DNA of 64,000 bases from Spinactinospora alkalitolerans (GCF_013408795.1 NZ_JACCCC010000001.1:806001-870000), one strand, 5' to 3'. Shown: positions 29,892 through 38,549, counted from the first letter of the stretch. Program-made: numbers and translations. The notes: a model not told the origin generated them from the letters alone.

Positions 29892-30361
29892 GGTGTCCTT
29901 CGACTCGGGGAGAGGCTCACACGGGTGTTCCGCCCGGACACGGTGTGTGAGAACACGACAGACCATGCCAATTCCGATCGATCGCTAAACGCCTCTTCAG
30001 GGACATCCGTCTAGCTCAGCGACGCCGCGAATGAAATGTGGTGTTCATCACTTTATTGTGGTGTGGGTTCGCTCAGCGAACGTTGAGTTCGCTAAGCGAA
30101 GAGGGATATCGCCCATTTGGGGGTTTTGTCGCTCGGTTCCGAAGCGCGATGCCGATCAAATCGGTCATCCGGATGGGTCTGATCGGTGCTGTCCAGCACG
30201 CGACGGCGAGTCCGGGCCGACCGGCGATGGGCATGAGTGCCATGATGTGTGCCGTTTCAGAGAACTTGCAGAGAATTCGTCCGCTGGTCGGGAATCCCCC
30301 GGTCTGATGCGCGCACGGGCGCCGACACCGCAACTGTCCTGGTTCGTTAAGGAGATCGGTT
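29892..30361. other. Divergent regulatory region between P450 and conservon
   Basis: About 470 bases, unusually AT-rich for this genome, without a gene. It holds the tandem TTCGCTnAGCGAA palindromes (30068-30100) and, to their left, degenerate versions near 29982 (ATCGCTAAACG) and 30012 (AGCTCAGCGACG). Promoters of both the P450 and the cvn operon should be here. Confidence 0.6.
30068..30100. promoter_or_regulatory. Tandem palindromic operator TTCGCTnAGCGAA x2
   Basis: Two perfect 13-base palindromes, TTCGCTCAGCGAA (30068-30080) and TTCGCTAAGCGAA (30088-30100), start exactly 20 bases apart, i.e. about two helical turns on the same face. This is the geometry of cooperative dimer binding by a TetR- or MarR-like repressor. 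No intact regulator gene is adjacent. Confidence 0.7.
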
Positions 30362-32476
30362 TTGGAGTATTCGGCCTGGCCAGAGCAGAGAACAGGACCC
30401 GTTCCGGCGCGAGCCGAACCCGGCGCGCCGGGCGCCCACAACGGCTATCCCGCCGATCCGAACGCTGCTCCGGCCGCGCCGCGCGCCGAGGATCCGCATG
30501 CCTACCCGCAGGTCTACCCGCAGCAGCAGCCCCGCCCCTCGGTGTGGAGGCGGATGTTCGGGCGCAACCGGGGCGGCGAGCACACCCAGCCGCCGCCCGC
30601 CCCCGCCTACGACCCCTCCTATTACGACCCCTATTCGGGGCGGCATCCGCAAGCCCCTCAGGGCTACCAGCCCCCGCCCGCCGCTCCCCAGGGCGTGCCC
30701 GGATACCCGCCACCGGTCCAGCAGCCCCATCCCGGCCACTCCATGACCTCCCCGCAGCAGGCGGTCCCGCAGCCGATGCCGGTCCAGGCCCCCGCGCCGT
30801 TCCCCGTTCCCGCCCCCGAGCCCTCACCCATCCCCGGATCCGGGCCGCCCGCGCCGGCCCCCGAGGCCGCGGCGCCCGCGACCGAGGCCCCCCGGCCCCC
30901 GGTTCCCGAGGCCGCAGCCCCGCAGGCTCCTGCCCCGCAGGCCCACGCTCCCGAGGCCCCGAGTCCGGCGGCGCCGGCGGGCGGTGGGCAGCAGGTCCTG
31001 CTGCCCAGGGCGCTGGCGAACCTGGCGATGCGCGACCTCACCCTGGTGGAATCGCTGCTGCTGCTGATCCAGCGACTGGAGCAGCGGGAGGAGGACCCCG
31101 CTCTCCTCGACATCCTCTACCAGGTCGACCACCTGGGCACCCGGATGCGCCGCAACTGCGAGAACCTGCTCGTCATGGCCGGGGAATCGGTCGAGCCCCC
31201 GCACAGGGAGCCGGTGCTGCTCTACGACGTCGTCCGCGCGGCGATCTCGGAGATCACCCAGTACACCAGGGTCCGGATCCAGGAGATGCCCCAGGTGTTC
31301 GTGCGAGAGCGCACGGCCGACGACCTCAGCCACCTGCTGGCCGAGCTGATGGACAACGCCGTCTCCAACTCCTCGGAGAACTTCTTCGTCACGGTCCGCG
31401 GCCGCTACATGGACGACGGATCGGTGGTCCTGGAGGTCGCCGACGACGGCATCGGCATGCCGCAGGACAAGCTCGCCCGGATCAACAGCGACCTGCGCGA
31501 ACCCCCGGTGCTCACCGAGGAGTCGATCCGGCACATGGGGCTCTTCGTCGTCGGCCTGCTGGCCCACCGCAACGGCGTCCTCGTCCAGCTCCAGACCCGC
31601 CCGTTCAGCGGCACCAGCGGCTTCGTCCAGGTCCCGGCCGACGTGGTGCGCATCGACCAGCGCACCGGGGACGGCGCAGCGCAGCCCCGGGAGCCGGCCG
31701 CAGCGCAGCCGCGGCCCGCGGCGGAGCAGGCCCCGCCGCGGCCCGCACAGGCCTCCGAGGCCGCATCCGCGTCCGTCGGCCCCGACCAGCCGCTGCCCCC
31801 GCTCCCCAAGCGCGACCCCGGACGCGGCGCCGCGGGACTGCGCGTGGTCGGTGACCAGCACCCCTCCGACCGGCGGGAGGACAGCGGAGTGAACACCAGC
31901 GCCAACGGCGACGCCGCATCCGGCGACGCCGCCACCGACCGGGAGCCGGGGCGGGACGCGGCCTCGGAACCGCTGCCGGAGCTGCCGCGCCGGCAACCCG
32001 TCCGCAAACCCGCGCACGCCGCCCCGATCGAGACGAGCGGGGAGCTCCCGGGGCTCCCGCAGCGGACCCCGCAGACCCCGCAGCCTCCGCGGAGCGCGCC
32101 CGACCCCTCCGCGGCCGACGGCGACGAGTACGTGGCCGTGCGCGGGCAGCGGGGCGAATCCGATCCCGGATCCGTGTCCGAGGAGACCAGGAGCTACGCC
32201 GAGCGCATCCGCGAGGAGCTCAGCGGATTCCTCAGCGGGCAGCAGGAGTGGCGGGAGGAGGCCGCGCAGCGGCGGGACGAGCAGCCGGAGCAGCCGGTCG
32301 GCGAGGACGCCCCGGCCCCGGCCTCGGCCTCGGCCCCGGAACCCGCGGGAACGGCGGGGACCGCCGGGGCAGCGGAGCCGGCGGGGGCCGACGGGGGCGC
32401 CGAGGACGCGGAGGACACCGGAGTCGCAGGGAACGCGCAGGACACCGGAGCCGCAGAGAAAAGAGACGTGGAATGA
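30362..32476 (+). CDS. CvnA-like histidine-kinase-like ATPase of conservon
   Basis: A 704-residue protein. Residues 1-212 are low-complexity, rich in Pro, Ala and Gln, with no membrane segment. Residues about 213-430 are the CvnA kinase-like module: LPRALANLAMRDLTLVESLL, VDHLGTRMRRNCENLLVMAG (H-box-like, His 257), the N-box ELMDNAVSNSSEN (328-340) and G1 DDGIGM (361-366). A Pro/Glu/Ala-rich tail follows. Typical CvnA proteins have two membrane helices and an extracellular domain; these are missing, so any signal must be cytoplasmic. The TTG start 30362 is supported by AAGGAGAT six bases upstream. First gene of cvnABCD, overlapping cvnB by ATGA. Confidence 0.88.
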   Translation: MEYSAWPEQRTGPVPARAEPGAPGAHNGYPADPNAAPAAPRAEDPHAYPQVYPQQQPRPSVWRRMFGRNRGGEHTQPPPAPAYDPSYYDPYSGRHPQAPQGYQPPPAAPQGVPGYPPPVQQPHPGHSMTSPQQAVPQPMPVQAPAPFPVPAPEPSPIPGSGPPAPAPEAAAPATEAPRPPVPEAAAPQAPAPQAHAPEAPSPAAPAGGGQQVLLPRALANLAMRDLTLVESLLLLIQRLEQREEDPALLDILYQVDHLGTRMRRNCENLLVMAGESVEPPHREPVLLYDVVRAAISEITQYTRVRIQEMPQVFVRERTADDLSHLLAELMDNAVSNSSENFFVTVRGRYMDDGSVVLEVADDGIGMPQDKLARINSDLREPPVLTEESIRHMGLFVVGLLAHRNGVLVQLQTRPFSGTSGFVQVPADVVRIDQRTGDGAAQPREPAAAQPRPAAEQAPPRPAQASEAASASVGPDQPLPPLPKRDPGRGAAGLRVVGDQHPSDRREDSGVNTSANGDAASGDAATDREPGRDAASEPLPELPRRQPVRKPAHAAPIETSGELPGLPQRTPQTPQPPRSAPDPSAADGDEYVAVRGQRGESDPGSVSEETRSYAERIREELSGFLSGQQEWREEAAQRRDEQPEQPVGEDAPAPASASAPEPAGTAGTAGAAEPAGADGGAEDAEDTGVAGNAQDTGAAEKRDVE

Positions 32477-32895
32477 CGGGGGCCCCGACCGAGGTCGAGA
32501 AGTTCAGTTGGCTGATCAACAATTTCGTCCGGGACGTTCCCGGCGTCAAGCACGCCATCGTGGTCTCCAGCGACGGCCTCCTCCTGGCGGCCGCCGACGG
32601 ACTCGAAACCGAGCGGGCCGAACAGCTCTCCGCGGTGGCCAGCGGCCTGCTCAGCCTGGCTCAAGGAGTGTCCGACCTCTTCGACCAGGGGCGCTACGAG
32701 CAGACGATCGTCCGCATGCAGCGGGGCTTCCTCTTCATCACCACGATCGCCGACAGCTGCTGCTTCACCGTCCTGGCCCAGGAGAAGAGCGACACGAAGC
32801 TCATCGCCTATCAGATGGCGCTGCTCGTGGAGAAGGCGGGGCACGTCCTCACCCCCGGGCTCCGCAACCAGCTCAGGGACGCCGTCGTCTACTGA
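32473..32895 (+). CDS. CvnB roadblock/LC7 protein
   Basis: A 140-residue roadblock/LC7-domain protein (FSWLINNFVRDVPGVKHAIV, VSSDGLLLAAADGL, CFTVLAQEKSDTKLIAYQMA). In conservons CvnB binds the small GTPase CvnD and is thought to act as its regulator, with CvnC and CvnA completing a membrane- or cytosol-associated G-protein-like complex. Full family length. Start ATG 32473 overlaps the cvnA stop. The next gene begins 39 bases downstream. Confidence 0.92.
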   Translation: MTGAPTEVEKFSWLINNFVRDVPGVKHAIVVSSDGLLLAAADGLETERAEQLSAVASGLLSLAQGVSDLFDQGRYEQTIVRMQRGFLFITTIADSCCFTVLAQEKSDTKLIAYQMALLVEKAGHVLTPGLRNQLRDAVVY

Positions 32896-32934
32896 CCGCC
32901 GCTCGCCCGACGACACACCGGCGAACCGGAGTCG

Positions 32935-33318
32935 GTGACCAACGAGGAGACGATCGAATTGACCGCGCACCCGGGGAGGAGTGACCGGATCCGCTCGTTC
33001 AGTCTGACGGGCGGGCGCACCCGGTCCCGCAGCCCCCTGCTACTCGAGACACTTGTTTCCGCGATCGGCGTGAACACCACCGGCTTCACCGAGCTGACGC
33101 CGGAGCAGCGCGACATCTACCTCATCTGCGAGAAGGCCAAGTCGGTGACCGAGATCGCGGCGAGCCTGAAGATGCCCCTGGGCGTCGTCCGCATCCTGAT
33201 CAACGACCTCGCCGACCAAGGGCGCGTCGCGATCCACGCAACGGTCCGCAGCGACGAGTCGTCGCACCGCAACCTTTTGGAGAGGATCCTTCATGGGCTC
33301 GATGCGATCGCCCAGTAG
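32935..33318 (+). CDS. CvnC DUF742 protein
   Basis: A 127-residue DUF742 protein. The core FSLTGGRTRSRSPLLLETLV and the winged-helix-like LTPEQRDIYLICEKAKSVTE-IAASL...GVVRILINDLADQG are typical. Conservon CvnC proteins probably bridge CvnA and the CvnB/CvnD pair. The GTG start at 32935 is used; an in-frame region upstream lacks a ribosome site. Its 3' end overlaps the cvnD start by 26 bases. Confidence 0.9.
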   Translation: MTNEETIELTAHPGRSDRIRSFSLTGGRTRSRSPLLLETLVSAIGVNTTGFTELTPEQRDIYLICEKAKSVTEIAASLKMPLGVVRILINDLADQGRVAIHATVRSDESSHRNLLERILHGLDAIAQ

Positions 33319-33898
33319 CTTCTCGGACTCCCCGAGCACGATGTCGGCGAAGATCGTCATCGCCGGCGGATTCGGCGTCGGGAAGACGACCCTGGTCGGA
33401 GCGATTTCAGAGATCCCGCCGGTGAACACCGAGGCGATCATGACGCAGGCCGGCGCCCCCCACGACGACCTGAGCAGCACCCCGGACAAGACCACGACGA
33501 CCGTCGCCATGGACTTCGGCCGGCTCACCATCGAAGAGGACCTCATCCTCTACGTCTTCGGCACCCCGGGCCAGGCGCGGTTCTGGTTCATGTGGGAGGA
33601 CCTGGTGCGCGGCGCCCTCGGCGGGATCGTGCTCGCCGACACCCGCCGGCTCGCCGACTCCTTCCAGGCCATCGACTACTTCGAGAAGTACTGCGACATG
33701 CCGTTCATGATCGCGCTCAACCGCTTCGAGGGGCTGCCGATGCACGCGGTCGAGGACGTCCGGGACGCCCTGGCCCTCGGCCCCGAGGTGCCGATCGTGA
33801 CCTGCGACGCCCGCAGCCGGAAGGAGAGCGCCGGACTGCTCGCCCAGCTCGTCCGCCACTCCATGGCCTACCAGAAGGCCCCGGCCCTGGTGCCCTGA
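33293..33898 (+). CDS. CvnD Ras-like small GTPase
   Basis: A 201-residue GTP-binding protein. Walker A/P-loop is GGFGVGKTT (about 26-34), the switch II region YVFGTPGQARF has Gln after Gly-like Ras Gln61 position, and the specificity motif is the CvnD-type ALNRFEG instead of NKxD. CvnD is the G-protein-like output of the conservon. The ATG lies inside the end of cvnC, with GGAGAGGATCC upstream. The operon continues into a StyA-like monooxygenase after 108 bases. Confidence 0.92.
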   Translation: MGSMRSPSSFSDSPSTMSAKIVIAGGFGVGKTTLVGAISEIPPVNTEAIMTQAGAPHDDLSSTPDKTTTTVAMDFGRLTIEEDLILYVFGTPGQARFWFMWEDLVRGALGGIVLADTRRLADSFQAIDYFEKYCDMPFMIALNRFEGLPMHAVEDVRDALALGPEVPIVTCDARSRKESAGLLAQLVRHSMAYQKAPALVP

Positions 33899-34006
33899 TC
33901 ACGGTGGTCCGACACCCCTTGGGAACGCAGAGGGCGCACGGGCCCCTCGGTCGACGACCCGGCCGGCGCGGCCGGTCCACGATGACTGCGGATGTGGAAC
34001 CAGACG

Positions 34007-35251
34007 ATGCGCAAGATACTGATTGTCGGCGGTGGACAGGCCGGGCTCCAGCTGGCCCTGGGGCTGCTCCGGCACGACTACGACGTCACCCTCATGACCG
34101 CGCGCACGGCGGAGGAGGTGCGCAACGGCCGCGCCGTGTCGATCCAGGCCCAGTTCGCCGACGCGCTGACGTTCGAACGCGAATACGGCCTGGCCCAGTG
34201 GGACGAGGAGGCGCCGAAGCTGCGGCGCTGCCGCTACAGTTTCGGCGGCTACCCCGACCTCGGCGTCCCCGGGTTCGACTGGGTGGGGCGGATCCACTCC
34301 CCCGCGCAGTCCCTGGACGAGCGGCTGAAGATGCCGGTCTGGCAGGAGATGTTCGAGGAGCAGGGCGGCAAGGTCGTCGTCCACCCCGTGACAAGCTCCG
34401 ATCTCGACGTCCTGGCCGGAATGTACGACCTGACCGTCGTGGCGGCCGGCCACTCGGGCCTGGCGGAGATGTTCGCCCCCAACACCGAGCGCACGCTGCC
34501 CGACGTGCCCGCCAACATCACGCCGCTGGCCTACGTCCGGGGCTCCGACGACCCCGAGCCCGAATTGGCCGAGATCCACCTCGACCCCGAGTTCGGGTTC
34601 CTCGTCACCATCCCGACGCTCTCGGTGACCGGGCCGTGCCAGCTCATCTACCTCATCGGCCAGGAAGGCGGGAAGCTGTCCACCTGGCCCTCGCGGATCC
34701 GGCCCCAAGAGCACCTGGACCTGATGCTGGACGTGCTCAAGGAGCACCTGCCGGAGCAGCACGCGCGGTTCGCCGGCGCCGAGCTGGCCGACCCGCGGTC
34801 GGTGGCGGTGGACTACTCCACCCCGCTGGTGCGCCACCCGGTGGCGCACCTGCCCTCCGGCGGAAAGGTCATGGGCCTCGGTGACACCGTGCTGGTCTCC
34901 CAGCCCGCGATGTGCCAGGACGCCAACAACGCCAGCAAGAGCGCCGAGATCGCGCTGCGCAACATCCTCGCCCAGGACGGCAGGCCCTTCGACGAGGACT
35001 TCATGCACCGGACCTTCGACGAGTTCTGGGACTACGCCCACTACCTGGCGGGCACGGTCGCCGCGACGCTGCTGGCCCCGCCGCCCTACCTGCTGGAGCT
35101 CTACATCGCCGGCAACGCCCACCAGGCGATCGCCGACCGGTTCATCAACGGCTTCAACGACCCCGCCGACTTCGACAAGTGGGTCACCAGCGAGGAGAAG
35201 GGGCGCGCCTTCCTGCAGGAGGTGACCGGCAGCCCCAGCATCACGGGTTAG
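34007..35251 (+). CDS. StyA-like FAD-dependent monooxygenase
   Basis: A 414-residue flavoprotein of the styrene/indole monooxygenase (StyA) family. It has the N-terminal GGGQAGLQLALGLL dinucleotide fold, the VVAAGHSGLA strand and the C-terminal MGLGDTVLVSQPAMCQDANN stretch, which corresponds to the FAD-binding GD region of the family. StyA enzymes are group E and need a separate flavin reductase (StyB); none is nearby. ATG 34007 begins MRKILIV; ATG 33992 would add five residues. It follows cvnD and may be an output gene of the conservon. Confidence 0.82.
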   Translation: MRKILIVGGGQAGLQLALGLLRHDYDVTLMTARTAEEVRNGRAVSIQAQFADALTFEREYGLAQWDEEAPKLRRCRYSFGGYPDLGVPGFDWVGRIHSPAQSLDERLKMPVWQEMFEEQGGKVVVHPVTSSDLDVLAGMYDLTVVAAGHSGLAEMFAPNTERTLPDVPANITPLAYVRGSDDPEPELAEIHLDPEFGFLVTIPTLSVTGPCQLIYLIGQEGGKLSTWPSRIRPQEHLDLMLDVLKEHLPEQHARFAGAELADPRSVAVDYSTPLVRHPVAHLPSGGKVMGLGDTVLVSQPAMCQDANNASKSAEIALRNILAQDGRPFDEDFMHRTFDEFWDYAHYLAGTVAATLLAPPPYLLELYIAGNAHQAIADRFINGFNDPADFDKWVTSEEKGRAFLQEVTGSPSITG

Positions 35252-35450
35252 CGTCCCGAGCCGCCGACGCCGACGGCGCCCTCAGGGCTCGCACGCCCGC
35301 GCGACCGCCCGGCCCGTGCACGGCGTCGAGCACCGGTGCGAGCAGTCGGCCGGGCTGACCGGCGTCGCCGCTGCGCGCGGTGGACAGCGCGATCCCGAGG
35401 ACGAGCTGGACGAGGTCGCCGGGGGACAGGTCCGCGCGGGCGGTTCCCGA
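35241..35450 (-). pseudogene. Remnant of a TetR-family regulator (C-terminus only)
   Basis: In the minus frame ending at 35241, about 45 residues (ARADLSPGDLVQLVLGIALS, then GRLLAPVLDAV) match the C-terminal helix of TetR regulators (typically 'VRPDLTGADLLRMVHGIALA...RLLDLVLDGL'). No DNA-binding domain is present: the sequence upstream on this strand is antisense to an oxidoreductase fragment. The remnant overlaps the end of the StyA-like gene by 11 bases. Call based on pattern resemblance only. Confidence 0.5.
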
Positions 35451-35455
35451 CCGCG

Positions 35456-35863
35456 CGATCTGGTACAGGGAGGCGTTCGGACGCGACACGGTGGGACAGG
35501 CGTGGCTGCTGCTGTCGGCGACCCGGCGTATCACCGTCGCGTCGGGCATCGCCGACATCGCCTTCCGGGACCCGATCGCCATGGCCGCCGCGGGACGCAC
35601 GCTCGGTGAGGCGTTGTCTCGATGGCGCCCCACCAGGAGGCGAACGTGCGGCGGCTCGGCTTCGGCGACGACGACATCGTCGCAGGCCCGAGCAGGCGGC
35701 TGGTGGACGCGATCGTCGTGTACGGGGACGTCGAAGCGGTCCGCGAGCGCGTCCGGCAGCACATCGACGCCGGCGCCGACCACGTCTGCCTGCAGGTGCT
35801 GACGCGCGACCCGGCGGCGCCGCCGATGCCGCAATGGCGCGAACCGGCCCCCGCGCTGCTCTG
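35456..35863 (+). pseudogene. Remnant of LLM-class F420-dependent oxidoreductase
   Basis: Two pieces in different frames. Piece 1 (35456-35613) reads IWYREAFGRDTVGQAWLLLS, then ATRRITVASGIADIAFRDPI and AMAAAGRTLGEA, an N-terminal part of an F420-dependent luciferase-like oxidoreductase. Piece 2 (about 35628-35863, stop TGA) reads RRLGFGDDDIVAG, RLVDAIVVYGDVEAVRERV and HIDAGADHVCLQVLT, its C-terminus. The first 40 and about 150 central residues are lost and the frames no longer match. It is therefore a decayed gene. Confidence 0.8.
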
Positions 35864-35880
35864 ACCCGAAGGTCGCCGAG

Positions 35881-36618
35881 TCACCCGGTGACCGGCTGGT
35901 CGAACACGTGCGCCCGCACCCAGGCGTGCATCGCGATCGCGGCCGCGGCCCCGGCGTTGATGGAGCGGGTGGAACCGAACTGGGCGATGGACAGCACGGC
36001 GCCGCACACGTCGCGGACCTCCTCCGACAGGCCGGGGCCCTCCTGGCCGAACACCAGGACGCAGGCGCGGGGGAGCGGGTGGGTCTCCAGCGGCACCGAG
36101 CCGGGCAGGTTGTCGATCCCGATGAGGGGCAGGTTCCGCTCGACGGCCCACGCCACCAGCGCCGCGGTGTCGGGGTGGTGGTGGACGTGCTGGTAGCGCT
36201 CCGTGACCATGGCTCCCCGGCGGTTCCAACGGCGCCGTCCGACGATGTGCACGGCCTCGGCGCAGAAGGCGTTGGCGGTGCGCACGACCGAGCCGATGTT
36301 GAAGTCGTGCTCCCAGTTCTCCACGGCCACGTGGAACGGATGCCGCCTGGTGTCGAGATCGGCGACGATCGCCTCGCGCCGCCAGTACCGGTACTCGTCG
36401 ACGACGTTGCGCCGATCGCCCTCGGCGAGCAGCTCGGGATCGTAGCGCTCCTCCGCCGGCCACGGCCCCTCCCAAGGGCCGACGCCGACCACGGGCCGAT
36501 CGGCGGTGGAGGCGGGACCGGCGGTGGAGGCGGCCCCGGATACCGGGGCGGATCCGGATGCGGAGACGGCTCCAGGGGCGGATCCGGGCACAGAAGACGA
36601 AACGACCTGCTCACTCAC
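35881..36618 (-). CDS. TrmH/SpoU-family RNA 2'-O-methyltransferase
   Basis: A 245-residue SPOUT methyltransferase. Motif 1 is NIGSVVRTANAF (about 107-118), motif 2 VLVFGQEGPGLS and motif 3 SIAQFGSTRSINAGAAAAIAM, the knot that binds SAM. The N-terminal 45 residues are an Ala/Ser/Gly/Pro-rich tail. The target (rRNA or tRNA ribose) cannot be told. The GTG start is taken from the longest frame; a downstream start would only trim the low-complexity tail. It is convergent with the oxidoreductase remnant. Confidence 0.88.
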   Translation of the reverse strand: MSEQVVSSSVPGSAPGAVSASGSAPVSGAASTAGPASTADRPVVGVGPWEGPWPAEERYDPELLAEGDRRNVVDEYRYWRREAIVADLDTRRHPFHVAVENWEHDFNIGSVVRTANAFCAEAVHIVGRRRWNRRGAMVTERYQHVHHHPDTAALVAWAVERNLPLIGIDNLPGSVPLETHPLPRACVLVFGQEGPGLSEEVRDVCGAVLSIAQFGSTRSINAGAAAAIAMHAWVRAHVFDQPVTG

Positions 36619-36788
36619 GCGCTACAGCCTAGACAAGCCGAAGGACCGATCCACCCCGCCCGCCCGCGCGGCGGTCTGCATCGTCCGCTTCCGCAGACTC
36701 TTCGCCCTGTGGAAAATCGGCCGAATCATTCCGCGTTGGTGGCCGTGATCGGCGGCCGGACGCGTTCGGCGGGATCGCGCGACGGCCT

Positions 36789-37367
36789 TCAGCTGTCGGC
36801 GGCCCGTGCTCGGGTGATGATCTCCTCGACCACCTGCGACTTGGCGTCGGCGTAGTTCTGCACGTAGGTCCAGGTGCGCTCGGCGAGTCCGCGCTTGGCG
36901 CGGGCGTAGAGCTCGCGGTCGGCTTCGTCGGCGCGCAGCCGGTCGCGGAACAGCAGCATGCGCTCGATCTCCGGGCAGCCCGCGGAGAACACGTGCAGGT
37001 TCAGCGCCGGCCCTCCGGGGCGGCGCAGCAGCCGGTGCTCGAACCAGTCCGGCTCGCGGACGGCGATGCGGTAGCCCGCCGCCTCCAGCGCGGGCAGGTA
37101 GGCCGCCTCGTCGGCCGAGTCGCGCAGCACCAGGAGCAGGTCGAGCACGGGCTTGGCCGGCAATCCGGGCACGGACGTGGAGCCGACGTGCTCGAGCACC
37201 AGCACGGCGGCGCCCAGCGCCTCACGCACGCGCGCCGCCTCCCGCTCATAGGCATCGGGCCAGCCGGGATCGTACTCGGCCAGCCGGACCTGCCCGTCGA
37301 GGCGCGGGGCGGAGCCGACGTGGGCCGCCCGGATCTCGTCCTCCCGGATCTCTTCCTCACCCACCAT
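36789..37367 (-). CDS. GrpB family (UPF0157) nucleotidyltransferase-like protein
   Basis: A 192-residue GrpB/UPF0157 protein. The nucleotidyltransferase-like core is recognisable: VRLAEYDPGWPDAYEREAAR, EHVGSTSVPGLPAKPVLDLL (GS and D.D positions), and FEHRLLRRPGGPALNLHVF, followed by RDRLRADEADRELYARAKRG. GrpB proteins are often fused to dephospho-CoA kinase, but this one is free-standing. The role is unknown. ATG 37367 is the most likely start; GTG 37364 overlaps it. Confidence 0.88.
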   Translation of the reverse strand: MVGEEEIREDEIRAAHVGSAPRLDGQVRLAEYDPGWPDAYEREAARVREALGAAVLVLEHVGSTSVPGLPAKPVLDLLLVLRDSADEAAYLPALEAAGYRIAVREPDWFEHRLLRRPGGPALNLHVFSAGCPEIERMLLFRDRLRADEADRELYARAKRGLAERTWTYVQNYADAKSQVVEEIITRARAADS

Positions 37368-37508
37368 CGCCCCAGTAAACCGCAGTCCGGGAGGGGCCCG
37401 TCTGACAGCTCTCCGCGGCGGGTTCCGGAGCCGTCCTGGACGGCCCCGTTCACCGAGCCGGTCCTCCCGCACCACCGCGAACGCGGGCGGCGACGCGCTC
37501 GACGGGCG

Positions 37509-37868
37509 TTACAGGCGGATACCGCCGTGGATGTCGCGGGCTTGTACCACGTTGCCGCTGACGTCGCCGTTCACCGTGTTGACGACGTCTCCGGCGCTGA
37601 AGTGCGGACGGAGTTCGTCGGTCAACCCCTTGACCTCGGCGTCGTCCACTTCGGTGACGGTGATGTGCTCGGCCAGTTCGCGCACCGCCGCCTGGTCGTC
37701 GGGGTCGTCCTGGGCGGCCTCCAGCGCGGCCTGCGCATCGGGGGTACCGCGGAACCGTTCGCGCAGGACCCGGCGGAGTCTCTTCAGCGCGTCCTTGGCG
37801 CTTTCGGTCAGCGACTCACCGACCTTTCCGGCGACCGCGGCGGCGATTGCGAGGGTGACCTCGTCCAT
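37509..37868 (-). CDS. Bell-like helical protein with C-terminal amyloid-signalling motif
   Basis: A 119-residue protein. Residues 1-45 form an amphipathic helical segment (MDEVTLAIAAAVAGKVGESL, then a basic LKRLRRVLRERF) like the Bell domains, the bacterial analogues of fungal HeLo pore-forming domains. The C-terminus (97-119) is Asn/Gly/Val-rich: NTVNGDVSGN followed by VVQARDIHGGIRL, i.e. two short strand-G-strand units like RHIM/BASS amyloid motifs. The divergent NB-ARC ATPase carries a matching VQARDV near its N-terminus, so this is probably the membrane-damaging effector triggered by templated amyloid formation. ATG 37868 (GGAG five bases upstream) is preferred to GTG 37874. Function is inferred from architecture. 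Confidence 0.75.
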   Translation of the reverse strand: MDEVTLAIAAAVAGKVGESLTESAKDALKRLRRVLRERFRGTPDAQAALEAAQDDPDDQAAVRELAEHITVTEVDDAEVKGLTDELRPHFSAGDVVNTVNGDVSGNVVQARDIHGGIRL

Positions 37869-38549
37869 GAGCACTCCAAAGGAGTCCGGTAACCCGAGAA
37901 CCGGGATACGGGAGCGGGAATCGAGAAATGCGCGAACGGAAGGGAGTAGGGAAGGGACCGAGAAGCGGGCAGGGACCAGCCTTCCCCTCGAATGGTAGGG
38001 CCATGCAGGAGCGCGGCCTTTGAGCGGTTCCGCCCGGAGGAAGGAGGAAGCCGGAGGAAGTCGCAGGAAGTTCGGGGAGAGTCCAGTGGAGAGGGAAGAG
38101 GGGAAAGGGGCAATGGGCTTCCTGCCCGGGTCAGGCCGACTGGGATCGGGTTCAGGCGGGCGGCGACGGCGGGAGTGGGCTCGGGGTTGCTTGTCGGGTG
38201 GGCGGGTGGCGGGTGGTTTGGGGGGCAGGGTTCTGAAGTGAGGCGGCCATCCGGAACGTGCCGTACCCGCTCCCGCCCTCGCGCATGGAGGCCCACAACC
38301 ACCCCACCACCCAATAGGTGAATCAAGTCGGTGGAATTTCGGAGTTCTCCGGCAGTGCTTCCGGACTCGACTTCACTCCCGGGCTCGAACTCGGTCCCGG
38401 AGGCGGACTCGACCCCGATCCCGACCCTGGGACCACAGGACCGACCTCGGGTCCGGGTCCGGCCATTTCCCGCTGTTGTCCAGAGGGCGTCCGGTGCGGC
38501 GAATAGGATCGGCCAGACGATTCCGCCACGCGTCGCAGGAGGTACGGCA
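37869..38549. other. Purine-biased divergent region of the NLR pair
   Basis: About 680 bases between the two divergent genes. From roughly 37880 to 38240 the plus strand is strikingly purine-rich (runs such as GGAAGAGGGGAAAGGGG), unlike any other part of the window. No gene is credible. It must contain both promoters; no palindrome stands out. Confidence 0.5.

Noticed and set aside
35241-36614. 457-residue minus-strand frame
   Set aside because: It is a chance read-through joining shadow sequence of the SPOUT methyltransferase gene to the short TetR remnant; not one gene.
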